Positions 53,166-62,517 of a DNA stretch of 64,000 nucleotides are shown here, piece after piece. Position 1 is the stretch's first letter. The number at the start of each line of letters is the position of its first letter. Location of the stretch: the NCBI RefSeq assembly GCF_041927875.1, contig NZ_JBHFHN010000003.1; one strand, written 5' to 3'. The notes below the pieces were generated by a model that was given only the letters and a program-made list of their open reading frames with translations, searched no databases and was not told the origin of the DNA. This DNA is from Paracoccus sp041927875. Lineage in GTDB: Bacteria; Pseudomonadota; Alphaproteobacteria; Rhodobacterales; Rhodobacteraceae. A program made the translations under genes and the position numbers.

Positions 53166-53639
53166 TCACATGCCGCCCGTCATCGCCGGACCGCCGGTTT
53201 CCGTGACCAGCGTGATATTGGCAAAGCCCGCCGCATTCAGCGCCCCCATCACCTGCACCACGCGGGCATAGGAAATCGCCCCGTCGGCGCGCAGATAGAT
53301 GCGGTCGCTGGCGCGTTCACCGGCAATCGCGCGCAGCCGGTCGATCAGCTGATCCTCGGCCACCGGCGTCGTCATCAGCGCGATCTGCCCATCTGCCGTC
53401 AGCGAGATCGCCAGCGGCTCCTCTGCCTCGGTCGGCACGGCCTGCGCGGCGGTCTTGGGCAGTTCCAGCGGCACACCCACGGTCAAAAGCGGCGCGGCGA
53501 CCATGAAGATGATCAGCAACACCAGCATCACGTCGACAAAGGGCGTCACGTTGATCTCGGCCATGGGCGACATCCGCCCGCGCCGCGACCGCCGCCGACC
53601 GCTTTGCCGTTCCTTTGGCTTCACCACCGACGCGGCCAT
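53166..53639 (-). CDS. tolR: Tol-Pal system protein TolR
   Basis: This 157-residue ExbD/TolR-family protein has a basic cytoplasmic N-terminus, one membrane helix containing the proton-conducting Asp (INVTPFVDVMLVLLIIFMV), and a periplasmic domain. It works with TolQ as the proton-driven motor. It lies one base before tolA and 3 bases after tolQ. Confidence 0.96.
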   Translation of the reverse strand: MAASVVKPKERQSGRRRSRRGRMSPMAEINVTPFVDVMLVLLIIFMVAAPLLTVGVPLELPKTAAQAVPTEAEEPLAISLTADGQIALMTTPVAEDQLIDRLRAIAGERASDRIYLRADGAISYARVVQVMGALNAAGFANITLVTETGGPAMTGGM

Positions 53640-53642
53640 GGA

Positions 53643-54344
53643 TCAGGCCTCGTCCAACTGGCGCGACAGGATGGTGGAAAACTCATCCGCGAAACTTTCA
53701 TAGCCGCCGATGATGCGGTCGCTGTCCGCCGACAGCTTGTTGTAGAAAATCACCGCCGGGATCGCCGCGAACAGGCCAAGCGCGGTCGCCACAAGCGCCT
53801 CGGCAATGCCCGGGGCGACCACGGCCAGCGAGGTGTTCTGCGAAATCGCGATCTCCTCGAACGAGGTCTTGATCCCCCAGACCGTGCCGAACAGCCCGAT
53901 GAACGGCGCCGTTGCCCCGATCGAGGCCAGGATCGGAAGCCCCGCCTGCAACTTTTCGGCGCGCTTGCCGATCGCCACATCCATCGACCGGTCGACCCGC
54001 GCGGCAGTGCCGGGGATCAGCGCGCCATCATCCTTGTGGCTGCGCCGCCATTCCAGCATCCCGGCGGCAAACACGCCTTCCGCCGCGCCCTTCGGGTCGG
54101 CGCCGGTCTTGTCGTAAAGCTCATCCAGCGGTTCGCCCGACCAGAAGGCGCGGTCGAACTGGGCCGCCTCGCGCCGCGCCCAGGCAAAGGTCAGGAACTT
54201 CTGCACGATGATCGCCCAGGACCAGAACGAGGCCAGCATCAGCACGATCATCACCAGCTTGACCACCAGCGAGGCCCGCGCAAACAGCGCGAACAGGGAA
54301 AAGTCGATGCTTTGCGCCGCCGTGGCAAGATCTTGGGGGTTCAT
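53643..54344 (-). CDS. tolQ: Tol-Pal system protein TolQ
   Basis: This 233-residue ExbB/TolQ-family protein has three membrane helices (about 25-45, 135-158, 170-192). It contains the conserved GLFGTVWGIKTSFEEIA and GIAEALVATALGLFAAIPAVIFYN. It forms the stator around TolR. It is the first gene of the tol operon after a 95-base gap that contains a hairpin. Confidence 0.97.
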   Translation of the reverse strand: MNPQDLATAAQSIDFSLFALFARASLVVKLVMIVLMLASFWSWAIIVQKFLTFAWARREAAQFDRAFWSGEPLDELYDKTGADPKGAAEGVFAAGMLEWRRSHKDDGALIPGTAARVDRSMDVAIGKRAEKLQAGLPILASIGATAPFIGLFGTVWGIKTSFEEIAISQNTSLAVVAPGIAEALVATALGLFAAIPAVIFYNKLSADSDRIIGGYESFADEFSTILSRQLDEA

Positions 54345-54370
54345 GGAAAGCTCACTTTCAGGCCGGTTTC

Positions 54371-54399
54371 TGGCCGGGTCATAACAAAAGACCCGGCCA
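54371..54399. other. Hairpin in front of tolQ
   Basis: TGGCCGGGTC and GACCCGGCCA form a perfect 10-base-pair stem around ATAACAAAA. It lies about 40 bases behind the ybgC stop and 27 bases before the tolQ start. On the minus strand no T-run follows, so it may set translation or mRNA stability at the head of tolQRAB rather than terminate. Confidence 0.55.
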
Positions 54400-54439
54400 A
54401 GATCAGGGGCCAGGCCAACACATCTGCGTCAACAGCCAG

Positions 54440-54838
54440 TCACGGCACGGGCAGAACGTCGCGCACGGCGGGCGGAATGCGCACCGCCGCCCCGGTCGCC
54501 AACCCCACGCAGACGACCACGACGCGGGCAGTGAACAGCAGATCATCGCCGCGCAGCACCCGCTGATCGAAGATCAGCTTGGCGCCGCCGATCTCGACCA
54601 GATCGGTGTCGACGCACAGCATGTCCTCGAAATGCGCGGATCGCAGATAGTCTGCGGTCAGATGGCGCACGACGAACACCACGCCGTCGCGCTTCATTGC
54701 GGTCTGATCGACGCCCAGATCGCGCAGCCAGTCCGACCGGCCGCGTTCGATGAAACGCAGGTAATTGGCGTAATAGACGACGCCACCGACATCGGTGTCC
54801 TCGTAATAGACGCGAACGGGCAGGCTGTGGTGGGTCAT
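54440..54838 (-). CDS. ybgC: Tol-Pal associated acyl-CoA thioesterase YbgC
   Basis: This 132-residue hotdog thioesterase of the 4-hydroxybenzoyl-CoA thioesterase/YbgC group has the catalytic Asp16 in YYEDTDVGGVVYYANYLRFIERGRSDWL. It hydrolyses short-chain acyl-CoA in other bacteria. It precedes tolQ as in most proteobacteria, and its start overlaps the stop of the unknown gene upstream. Confidence 0.95.
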   Translation of the reverse strand: MTHHSLPVRVYYEDTDVGGVVYYANYLRFIERGRSDWLRDLGVDQTAMKRDGVVFVVRHLTADYLRSAHFEDMLCVDTDLVEIGGAKLIFDQRVLRGDDLLFTARVVVVCVGLATGAAVRIPPAVRDVLPVP

Positions 54839-55466
54839 GTCATCATCCTTGCGGCCAGCCGCATCGCGTGGCTGGCATCCATGCTGGCGGCGGGCAGCAC
54901 CGGGTCATAGGCGGCGCGGATCAGCGCCGCCGCCTCATCGCTCAGCTGCCCGGCAACCACCGGCGCGGGCGCATCCGGTCCCCAACTCAGCAGCGCCCGC
55001 GCGGCAAGCGCCAGCGACAGCGCGCCCGCATCCTCGCCGCCCGCGACACGTTCCAGCACCACGGCGGCGCGGATCGCGCCATCTTCCTCCAGCCGGTGCA
55101 GCACATGGCGGCGGGCATCGGCGGCCGCCAGCCGCGCGGCCAAAGGCGCGACCGGGCCGACCAGCCCCTCAAGCTCGGCAGCCCCCGCCAGATCCGGCCA
55201 GTCGCGCAGGAAGAACACGAACAGATTGGCGCCCATCTCGGCGTCGGTTTCGGCCATCTTGTGCCCGGCCAGGGCCACCACCGCCTCGATCCCGCCCTTG
55301 ACGGCGGCCAGCGTGGCGTCATCGACACCAAAGACCACCGGCACGATGGGCCGCCGCCAGCGGGCAAAGCAATAGGCCCCGGCCCCGCCAAAGGCGCGCA
55401 ACACCGCCTCTTTCTTCTTGGCGAAAATGTCCCCGCCGGCGGCATCCGCCCCCGCAACTTGTGCCG

Positions 55467-55470
<4 letters not shown>
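54835..55470 (-). CDS. Conserved-context protein of unknown function between ruvB and ybgC
   Basis: This 211-residue, soluble, Ala-rich, mostly helical protein matches no domain I recognise. Its ATG overlaps the ruvB stop and its stop overlaps the ybgC start (both ATGA), so it is fully embedded in the ruv-tol transcript. Codons 14-20 (DIFAKKK) coincide with a close match to the dispersed repeat. Conserved-looking segments are RWRRPIVPVVFGVDD and LFVFFLRDWPDLAG. Confidence 0.8.
55410..55431 (-). repeat. GTATTTG-type repeat match inside a coding region, copy F
   Basis: The minus strand reads GACATTTTCGCCAAGAAGAA plus AG, which matches copy E (GATATTTGCGCCAAGAAGAA plus AG) at 20 of 22 positions. 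Unlike the other copies it lies within a reading frame, 39 bases after the start of the unknown gene. It may be chance or a captured element. Confidence 0.4.
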
Positions 55471-56498
<1,028 letters not shown>

Positions 56499-56505
56499 CT
56501 GCCCC

Positions 56506-57354
56506 CTATCGCACGGACCGGGCGATCTGTTCCAGCGCCGCGATGCGGTTGGCGGTGCTGGGATGCGTGGAAAACAGCTTGTCGTGGCCAAAGACATGCA
56601 GCGGGTTGATGATGAACATATGCGCCGAGGCTGGATTGCGTTCCGCCGACGGGTTGTCGATGCCCTGCGCCATCGCCTCGATCCGGCGCAGCGCCCCGGC
56701 AAGCGCCATCGGCTGCCCGGTGATCGCGGCGGCGCGCGCATCGGCCTTGTATTCCCGCGTGCGCGAGATCGCCATCTGCACCAGACCCGCCGCCAAGGGC
56801 GCCAGGATCATCAGCGCCAGCCCGACGATCGGATTGACACCGCGTTCGCCATTGCGCGACCCGCCCATCAGCAGGCCGAATTGCGACACCATGCTGATCG
56901 CACCGGCCAGCGTCGCGGTCACGGTCATGATCAGCGTGTCGCGGTTTTCGATATGGGCCAGCTCATGCGCGATCACGCCCTCGACCTCATCGCGCGACAG
57001 GTTGCGCAAGAGACCCGCCGTGACCGCCACGGCGGCATTCTGCGGGTTGCGGCCGGTGGCAAAGGCGTTGGGCTGATCGGTGTCGATGATATAGACGGCG
57101 GGCATCGGCAGGCCCGCGCGGCTGGCCAGGCGGCCCACGGCGTCGAACAGGTCCGGGGCAACCTCGCGCGTGACGGGGCGGGCGTTGTGCATCCGCAGCA
57201 CCATCTTGTCGCTGTTCCACCAAGAAAACAGGTTCATCCCGCCCGCCAGAACCAGGGCGATGACCATGCCGCCCGATCCGCCCAGGGCATAGCCAAGGCC
57301 CAGAAAGATCGCGGTGATCGCCGCCATCAGCACAAAGGTGCGCGCATTTCCCAT
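56506..57354 (-). CDS. htpX: Membrane zinc metalloprotease HtpX
   Basis: This 282-residue inner-membrane protease of the M48 family has zinc motif HELAH (H130-H134, with catalytic E131) and four membrane segments (about 6-24, 28-45, 142-165, 178-200). It helps degrade damaged membrane proteins, overlapping in role with FtsH. The second of two close ATGs (57354) is chosen because the first directly abuts the GGAG ribosome site. Confidence 0.95.
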   Translation of the reverse strand: MGNARTFVLMAAITAIFLGLGYALGGSGGMVIALVLAGGMNLFSWWNSDKMVLRMHNARPVTREVAPDLFDAVGRLASRAGLPMPAVYIIDTDQPNAFATGRNPQNAAVAVTAGLLRNLSRDEVEGVIAHELAHIENRDTLIMTVTATLAGAISMVSQFGLLMGGSRNGERGVNPIVGLALMILAPLAAGLVQMAISRTREYKADARAAAITGQPMALAGALRRIEAMAQGIDNPSAERNPASAHMFIINPLHVFGHDKLFSTHPSTANRIAALEQIARSVR

Positions 57355-57430
57355 CGTCATCTCCTGTCATCGGGGCGGTCGCGGGCCGCCACGGGAACAA
57401 GCGCCGGGTCGCCGTTGCGGTTCCGCCTGC

Positions 57431-58111
57431 CTAATCCTGCGGGGCCAGGCGGCGCAGCGCGGCGCGGATCAGTTGCGCGGTGCCGCTGACGCCATCGCCT
57501 GCGGCGGCGGCGACCGCACTGGCGGCCTCGGATGGGGCATAGCCCAGATTGGCCAGTGCCGACATCGCCTCGGCGGTGGCGGCAGCCTGCGGGTCGGGCG
57601 CGGCGGCTGAGGTGCGGCGGCGGGCGGGGGGCGCGTCCTCGATCACTGCCGCGTCGCCCGCCTCATCAACCGCAGGGTCGACCGACAGATCGCCGCCCAA
57701 AGCCATGACCGACGGGGCCTTGTCCTTCAGCTCCATCACCACGCGCTGCGCCAGTTTGGGGCCGACACCCGGCGCGCGCCGCAGCGCCGACCAGTCGCCA
57801 AGCGCAAGCGCGCGCGACAGACCGTCCGGCCCCAAAGTGCCCAGGATCGACAGGCTGGCCTTGGCCCCCACGCCCTGCACGCCCGTCAGCAGCCGGTGCC
57901 ATTCCTTTTCGTAAAGCGTGGGGAAGCCGAACAATTGCAGCAAGTCCTCGCGCACCAGAAGGTCGGTATACAGCGCCACCGCCTGCCCCACCGGCGGCAA
58001 AAGGCTAGCGGTGCGGGTCGAGACATGGACGATATAGCCCACCCCGCGCACGTCGATCATCACATGATCCATGGCGCGATGCAGGATCACGCCCGCCAGC
58101 CGCCCGATCAT
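57431..58111 (-). CDS. ruvA: Holliday junction branch migration protein RuvA
   Basis: This 226-residue protein has the N-terminal OB domain starting MIGRLAGVI, two helix-hairpin-helix motifs (GVQGVGAKASLSIL and APGVGPKLAQRVVMELK) and a C-terminal domain III (ALANLGYAPSEAASAV) that grips RuvB. A long acidic linker lies at about 150-180. The start overlaps the ruvC stop (ATGA). Confidence 0.96.
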   Translation of the reverse strand: MIGRLAGVILHRAMDHVMIDVRGVGYIVHVSTRTASLLPPVGQAVALYTDLLVREDLLQLFGFPTLYEKEWHRLLTGVQGVGAKASLSILGTLGPDGLSRALALGDWSALRRAPGVGPKLAQRVVMELKDKAPSVMALGGDLSVDPAVDEAGDAAVIEDAPPARRRTSAAAPDPQAAATAEAMSALANLGYAPSEAASAVAAAAGDGVSGTAQLIRAALRRLAPQD

Positions 58112-58611
58112 GCCACACCCCGCATCGCCGCCGCCAGCCGACCCCGGCCCTGGCAATGATGCGCGTGGCAGATCGCCACCGCCAGGGCATCCGCGGCATC
58201 CGGCCCGGCCAGCTCGACCCCCGGCAGTTGGAACCGCACCATATGCTGTATCTGCCCCTTGTCAGCATGACCCACGCCGACGACCGCCTTTTTCACCGCA
58301 TTGGGGGCGTATTCGCCGACCTCCAGCCCCGCCTGGGCCGGCACCAACAGGGCGATCCCGCGCGCCTGTCCCAGTTTCAGCGTGGCCACCGCGTCCTTGT
58401 TGACAAAGGTCTGCTCGACCGCCGCCGTGGTCGGCCGATGCGCCGCTATCACCGCCGTCAACTGGTCGAACAGCCCCGACAGCCGGCGCGGCAGGTCATC
58501 GCCTTCGGAATGCAGGATGCCGTTGGCGACATGGCGCAGGCGCGGGCCGTCGACGTCGATCACCCCCCAGCCCAGATTGCGCAACCCCGGATCAATCCCG
58601 ATCACCCGCAT
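58108..58611 (-). CDS. ruvC: Crossover junction endodeoxyribonuclease RuvC
   Basis: This 167-residue resolvase has acidic active-site residues D7 in VIGIDPGL, E66 in AAVEQTFVN, and the C-terminal Asp residues in GPDAADALAVAICHA. It cuts Holliday junctions moved by RuvAB. The start at 58611 gives the canonical N-terminus MRVIGIDPG; the upstream frame is not conserved. Confidence 0.97.
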   Translation of the reverse strand: MRVIGIDPGLRNLGWGVIDVDGPRLRHVANGILHSEGDDLPRRLSGLFDQLTAVIAAHRPTTAAVEQTFVNKDAVATLKLGQARGIALLVPAQAGLEVGEYAPNAVKKAVVGVGHADKGQIQHMVRFQLPGVELAGPDAADALAVAICHAHHCQGRGRLAAAMRGVA

Positions 58612-58754
58612 CCGCTGCCCCTTTGCCCGTTGTTTTCCCGGCGATAGCACGAAAAGGGAACATCGCCAAGCGCGACTTGAGCCACGGCAATTTCGGGGGA
58701 AATGGGGCGCGCCCGCCATGCGCGGAAAGCATGGCGACGTTGCGCCGCCGCGCC

Positions 58755-58783
58755 TTGTCCGATGCTGCGGTGCAGCATAGTTG
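58755..58783 (+). promoter_or_regulatory. Predicted promoter of the DUF1127 gene, possibly heat-shock sigma type
   Basis: TTGTCC (58755-58760) and TAGTTG (58778-58783) are 17 bases apart. Preceded by C and read as CTTG, with CATAGTT as -10, it also resembles RpoH-type promoters, which drive DUF1127 genes in Rhodobacter. A palindrome ATGCTGC-GGT-GCAGCAT fills the spacer. Confidence 0.45.
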
Positions 58784-58825
58784 ATGCAGCGACCCAATCC
58801 GGGGTCGGAGGAAAGGAACACGATC

Positions 58826-58978
58826 ATGACCACAGCCACCGAACGCCTGGCCGCGCGTTGGCAAGCCTGGGCCGCCGCCCGCGAAACCCGCCGCGCGCTG
58901 AACCGCCTGTCAGAGCGCGATCTTGAGGACATCGGCCTGTGCCGCGCCGATATCGACAGCGTGGTGACGGGCCGCTAG
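58826..58978 (+). CDS. DUF1127 small protein
   Basis: This 50-residue protein has the Arg-rich DUF1127 motif RRALNRLSERDLEDIGLCRADIDSVV at its C-terminus. In R. sphaeroides a similar small protein binds RNA and affects sRNA maturation under stress. A strong GGAGGAAAGG ribosome site precedes the ATG. The stop shares a CTAG with the dapE stop on the other strand, so the two genes are convergent with no gap. Confidence 0.88.
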   Translation: MTTATERLAARWQAWAAARETRRALNRLSERDLEDIGLCRADIDSVVTGR

Positions 58979-60129
58979 GCGGCCCCGCCGTTGAAATACC
59001 GCCGCAGGATCTGATGATAGACCGCCGTCAGCGCGGTGATCTGATCCACCGGCACCTGCTCATCCACCTGATGCATGGTCTTGCCGACCAGGCCGAACTC
59101 GACCACCGGACAGTGGTCTTTGACGAAGCGCGCATCCGACGTCCCGCCCGAGGTCGACAGAACCGGCGCCTGCCCGGTCAGATCGCGCACCACCCCCGCG
59201 ACCAGATCGACCAGTGCGCCGGGCGGGGTCACGAAACTGTCGCCCGACACATCCGTGCGAATGTCCAGCCCCACGCCGGTCGTCGCCGTGACCTGCGCCG
59301 CCAGCCCTTCGGCCCAGTCGCGCAGGCTGTCCGCGCTGTGGGCATCGTTGAAACGAACGTTCACCGTCGCCGTCGCCCGCGCCGGGATCACGTTATTGGC
59401 CGGGTTGCCGCAATCGATGGTGGTGATCTGCAAGGTCGAGGGATCGAAATGATCCGTCCCCTGATCCAGCGGCGCGGCCGTCATCTGCGCCAGCAGCGCG
59501 GTCAGCGCGTGCAGCGGGTTTTTCGCGCGATGCGGATAGGCGGCATGGCCCTGCACCCCGGTCGCGGTGATATAGAACGTCAGGCTGCCACGGCGGCCGA
59601 TTTTCATCATGTCGCCCAGCACCTCGGTCGAGGTCGGCTCGCCCACCAGGCAGACATCCATCCGCTCGCCCTGCTGGCCCATCCAGTCCAGAAGCGCGAT
59701 GGTGCCGTCGCGGCCGGGGCCTTCCTCATCGCCGGTGATGGCCAGGATCACCGCGCCATCGGGCGGCGTCGAGGTGACGAAATCCACCGCCGCCGCCGCA
59801 AAGGCCGCCACGCCCGATTTCATGTCGGTCGCACCGCGCCCCCACAGGATGCCGCCCTCGATCTGGCCGCCAAAGGGGTCGCGGGTCCAGTCGGCGGGAT
59901 TGCCGATCGGCACCACATCGGTATGGCCGTTGAAGCCGAATGTCCGCACTGCCCCCTTTGCGCCCCAGCGGGCAAACAGGTTCGGCGTGCCGTTGCGATC
60001 GACGCGGGTGCAGGTGAAACCGGCGCCGGTCAGCAGCCCCTCAAGCAGGATCAGCGCGCCGCCCTCATCGGGGGTGACGGACGGGCAGCGGATCAGATCG
60101 GCAGTCAGGGTAACGGGATCGGTGGTCAT
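58975..60129 (-). CDS. dapE: Succinyl-diaminopimelate desuccinylase
   Basis: This 384-residue zinc aminoacylase releases L,L-diaminopimelate for lysine and peptidoglycan. It contains the zinc ligands in FNGHTDVVP (H69), GATDMKSG, and the catalytic Glu in GDEEGPG; CGNPANNVIPARATATVNVRFN is also typical. The start at 60129 has AGGAG six bases upstream. The gene ends in a TAG that overlaps the TAG of the DUF1127 gene. Confidence 0.96.
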   Translation of the reverse strand: MTTDPVTLTADLIRCPSVTPDEGGALILLEGLLTGAGFTCTRVDRNGTPNLFARWGAKGAVRTFGFNGHTDVVPIGNPADWTRDPFGGQIEGGILWGRGATDMKSGVAAFAAAAVDFVTSTPPDGAVILAITGDEEGPGRDGTIALLDWMGQQGERMDVCLVGEPTSTEVLGDMMKIGRRGSLTFYITATGVQGHAAYPHRAKNPLHALTALLAQMTAAPLDQGTDHFDPSTLQITTIDCGNPANNVIPARATATVNVRFNDAHSADSLRDWAEGLAAQVTATTGVGLDIRTDVSGDSFVTPPGALVDLVAGVVRDLTGQAPVLSTSGGTSDARFVKDHCPVVEFGLVGKTMHQVDEQVPVDQITALTAVYHQILRRYFNGGAA

Positions 60130-60254
60130 CGGCTTCTCCTTCATCGGGGCGATCATCGGGCTTTTGCGCGCCACCGCAACCCGCGCCCTGTCGATTTTCG
60201 TTGCGACACATTCATGCGTCTGGCGCTGCATGTGCGAAAGATGATTGCGCTGCA

Positions 60255-60292
60255 CCTGCAAAGCCCCTAATCCGGTCGTGCCACTTTGCAGG
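60255..60292. promoter_or_regulatory. Inverted repeat CCTGCAAAG / CTTTGCAGG upstream of mcd
   Basis: Two perfect 9-base arms, CCTGCAAAG at 60255-60263 and CTTTGCAGG at 60284-60292, flank 20 bases and end 10 bases before the mcd start codon. The half-site resembles the TTTGCAAA-type boxes bound by ScfR/RamB/PccR regulators that sense acyl-CoA in alphaproteobacteria. The right arm also supplies the GGAG of the ribosome site, so binding could block expression. Confidence 0.6.
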
Positions 60293-60302
60293 AGCCTTGC
60301 CC

Positions 60303-61937
60303 ATGTCCACCAGCCCGATTCTGGCCGATCTTCTGACCCTGACCGATGCCGCCGCGACCGAGGTGGAAACGCTGGTGGCGCAGGCCACCGCCGCGCTGTC
60401 GGACCGGGTGCGCGTCGATGGCAAGGTCGCGGCCGCCGCGCTTGAGGATGAACAGCACGCCGCCCATGCGCTGTCGTGGCTGGCCACCTATGGCCAGGCC
60501 CTGCGGCAGATGCACGGCTGGGCGGCGCGGGTCGAACCTTTTGGCGCGATGGAACAGTTGATCCTGCAAATCGGTGCGGGTGAATATCTGGCGCAGGTCG
60601 CGGGCGGCATCCCGATGAGCCAGGGTGAAATGGCGCGCCTGTCCGACCTGGGCCTGACCTGGACCCCCGCCACCGCCGCCGCCACGCTGATCGCCAAGGG
60701 CAACACCCCGGCGGCGCGCAAGGCCCTGGTCGCGCTGATGCGCGACAACGCGGGCCGCGCGACCTTTGGCGCCAGCGGCCTGGACGAGGATCTGGAGATG
60801 ATCCGCGACCAATTCCGCCGTTACGCCGATGACCGCGTGGTGCCGAACGCCCATGACTGGCACCTGAAGGACGAGCTGATCCCGATGGAGGTCATTCACG
60901 AACTGGCCGAACTGGGCGTGTTCGGCCTGACCATCCCCGAGGAATATGGCGGTCTTGGCCTGTCCAAGGCCAGCATGGTCGTGGTGTCCGAGGAACTGTC
61001 GCGCGGCTATATCGGCGTCGGCAGCCTGGGCACCCGCAGCGAAATCGCCGCCGAACTGATCCTGTGCGGCGGCACCGAGGATCAAAAGGCGCAGTGGCTG
61101 CCCAAGCTCGCCTCGGGCGAGGTGCTGCCTACCGCGGTCTTTACCGAACCCAACACCGGGTCCGACCTGGGGTCGCTGCGCACCCGCGCCACCCGCGTCG
61201 GCGACGACTGGGAGGTGACGGGCAACAAGACCTGGATCACCCATGCCGCGCGGACCCATGTGATGACCCTGCTGGCGCGCACCGATCCGGCGACGACCGA
61301 TTATCGCGGCCTGTCGATGTTTCTGGCCGAAAAGACCCCCGGCACCGACGAGGCCCCCTTCCCCACCCCCGGCATGACCGGCGGCGAGATCGAGGTGCTG
61401 GGTTATCGCGGGATGAAGGAATACGAGCTTGGCTTTGACGGCTTCAAGGTCGCGGGCGCGAACCTGCTGGGCGGGGTGCCGGGTCAGGGTTTCAAGCAGC
61501 TAATGCAGACCTTTGAATCCGCCCGCATCCAGACCGCCGCCCGCGCCATCGGTGTCGCGCAATCCGCGCTTGAGGTCGGGATGCGCTATGCCGAGGATCG
61601 CAAGCAGTTCGGCAAGCCGCTGATCGCCTTTCCGCGCGTGGCCGACAAGCTGGCGATGATGGCGGTGGAAATCATGATCGCCCGGCAGTTGACCTATTTC
61701 AGCGCCTGGCAAAAAGACCATGACAAACGCTGCGATCTTGAGGCCGGGATGGCGAAACTTCTGGGCGCGCGGGTGGCCTGGGCGGCGGCGGACAATGCGC
61801 TGCAAATCCACGGCGGCAACGGCTTTGCACTGGAATACCAGATCTCGCGCATCCTGTGCGACGCGCGCATCCTGAACATCTTCGAGGGCGCGGCCGAGAT
61901 TCAAGCCCAGGTAATCGCCCGCCGCCTGCTCGAGTAA
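60303..61937 (+). CDS. mcd: (2S)-methylsuccinyl-CoA dehydrogenase
   Basis: This 544-residue acyl-CoA dehydrogenase has an N-terminal extension of about 150 residues before the usual flavin domains, as in Mcd of R. sphaeroides, which oxidises methylsuccinyl-CoA to mesaconyl-CoA in the ethylmalonyl-CoA pathway for acetate assimilation. Motifs: IPEEYGGLGLS, AVFTEPNTGSDLGSLRT, EVTGNKTWITHAARTH, RKQFGKPLIAFP, QIHGGNGFALEYQISRILCDARILNIFEGAAEIQ. Other genes of the pathway are not in this window. An inverted repeat directly upstream may regulate it. Confidence 0.9.
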   Translation: MSTSPILADLLTLTDAAATEVETLVAQATAALSDRVRVDGKVAAAALEDEQHAAHALSWLATYGQALRQMHGWAARVEPFGAMEQLILQIGAGEYLAQVAGGIPMSQGEMARLSDLGLTWTPATAAATLIAKGNTPAARKALVALMRDNAGRATFGASGLDEDLEMIRDQFRRYADDRVVPNAHDWHLKDELIPMEVIHELAELGVFGLTIPEEYGGLGLSKASMVVVSEELSRGYIGVGSLGTRSEIAAELILCGGTEDQKAQWLPKLASGEVLPTAVFTEPNTGSDLGSLRTRATRVGDDWEVTGNKTWITHAARTHVMTLLARTDPATTDYRGLSMFLAEKTPGTDEAPFPTPGMTGGEIEVLGYRGMKEYELGFDGFKVAGANLLGGVPGQGFKQLMQTFESARIQTAARAIGVAQSALEVGMRYAEDRKQFGKPLIAFPRVADKLAMMAVEIMIARQLTYFSAWQKDHDKRCDLEAGMAKLLGARVAWAAADNALQIHGGNGFALEYQISRILCDARILNIFEGAAEIQAQVIARRLLE

Positions 61938-62015
61938 CGGGCGATCACGGCGGGCGGGAACCTTTTCACGCCCTCGTGCGTTGCGCGTGAGATTTGGCTG
62001 ACCAAGATCCGCGCC

Positions 62016-62426
62016 ATGACGAATGCCCGCCGCCCCGTGATCGCCTGCCTGGCCTTTGCCCTGGCCGCCTGCCAGCCGCAGCCGGCCGAGCAGGCCACGC
62101 CCTCGACCGATGCCACCGGCAGCTATCGACTGGTGACGCTGAACAACAAGCCGCTGGCCGGCGGCGCGACCCTGTTGTGGGAGGCGGATGGCCGCATCAC
62201 CGGCGAGGCGCCCTGCAACGCCTTCTTCACCCGCCAGACCTCCGTCCTGCCCGCGCTGTCGCTTGAGCCGATCGGCCTGACGCGGCGCGCCTGTCTGTGG
62301 TCGGGCGATGAGGCGGCCTTTGTCGCGGCGCTGACGGCGGCCAATGTGGCGATGCCCGACACGCAGGGCCTGACCCTGACCGCGCCCGATGGCACCACGC
62401 TGCGGTTCGCGCGCGATCCGGCGTAA
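62016..62426 (+). CDS. META-domain lipoprotein (HslJ-like), copy 1
   Basis: This 136-residue protein has a lipoprotein signal with lipobox LAAC (Cys19) and a META domain (residues 35-132), in which EAPCNAFFTRQTSVL and the conserved Cys in RRACLWSGDEAAFVAAL are typical. META proteins of the HslJ type are linked to envelope stress and motility in other bacteria. A second, related gene follows after a 91-base gap, which suggests a tandem duplication. Confidence 0.85.
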   Translation: MTNARRPVIACLAFALAACQPQPAEQATPSTDATGSYRLVTLNNKPLAGGATLLWEADGRITGEAPCNAFFTRQTSVLPALSLEPIGLTRRACLWSGDEAAFVAALTAANVAMPDTQGLTLTAPDGTTLRFARDPA

Positions 62427-62438
62427 GCCTCACCACCC

Positions 62439-62450
62439 CGTGACGTCACG
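62439..62450. promoter_or_regulatory. 12-bp palindrome CGTGACGTCACG between the META genes
   Basis: A perfect palindrome lies 12 bases behind the first META gene and 67 bases before the second. A related GTGTGAC lies 5 bases further on. It may be an operator of the second gene; no regulator is known to me for this site in this family. Confidence 0.4.
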
Positions 62451-62517
62451 CAAAGGTGTGACCTGGCGCGCGACACCTGCGCCATACTGGCCCGGTTCAA
62501 CCGACCCGCGAGGCCCC

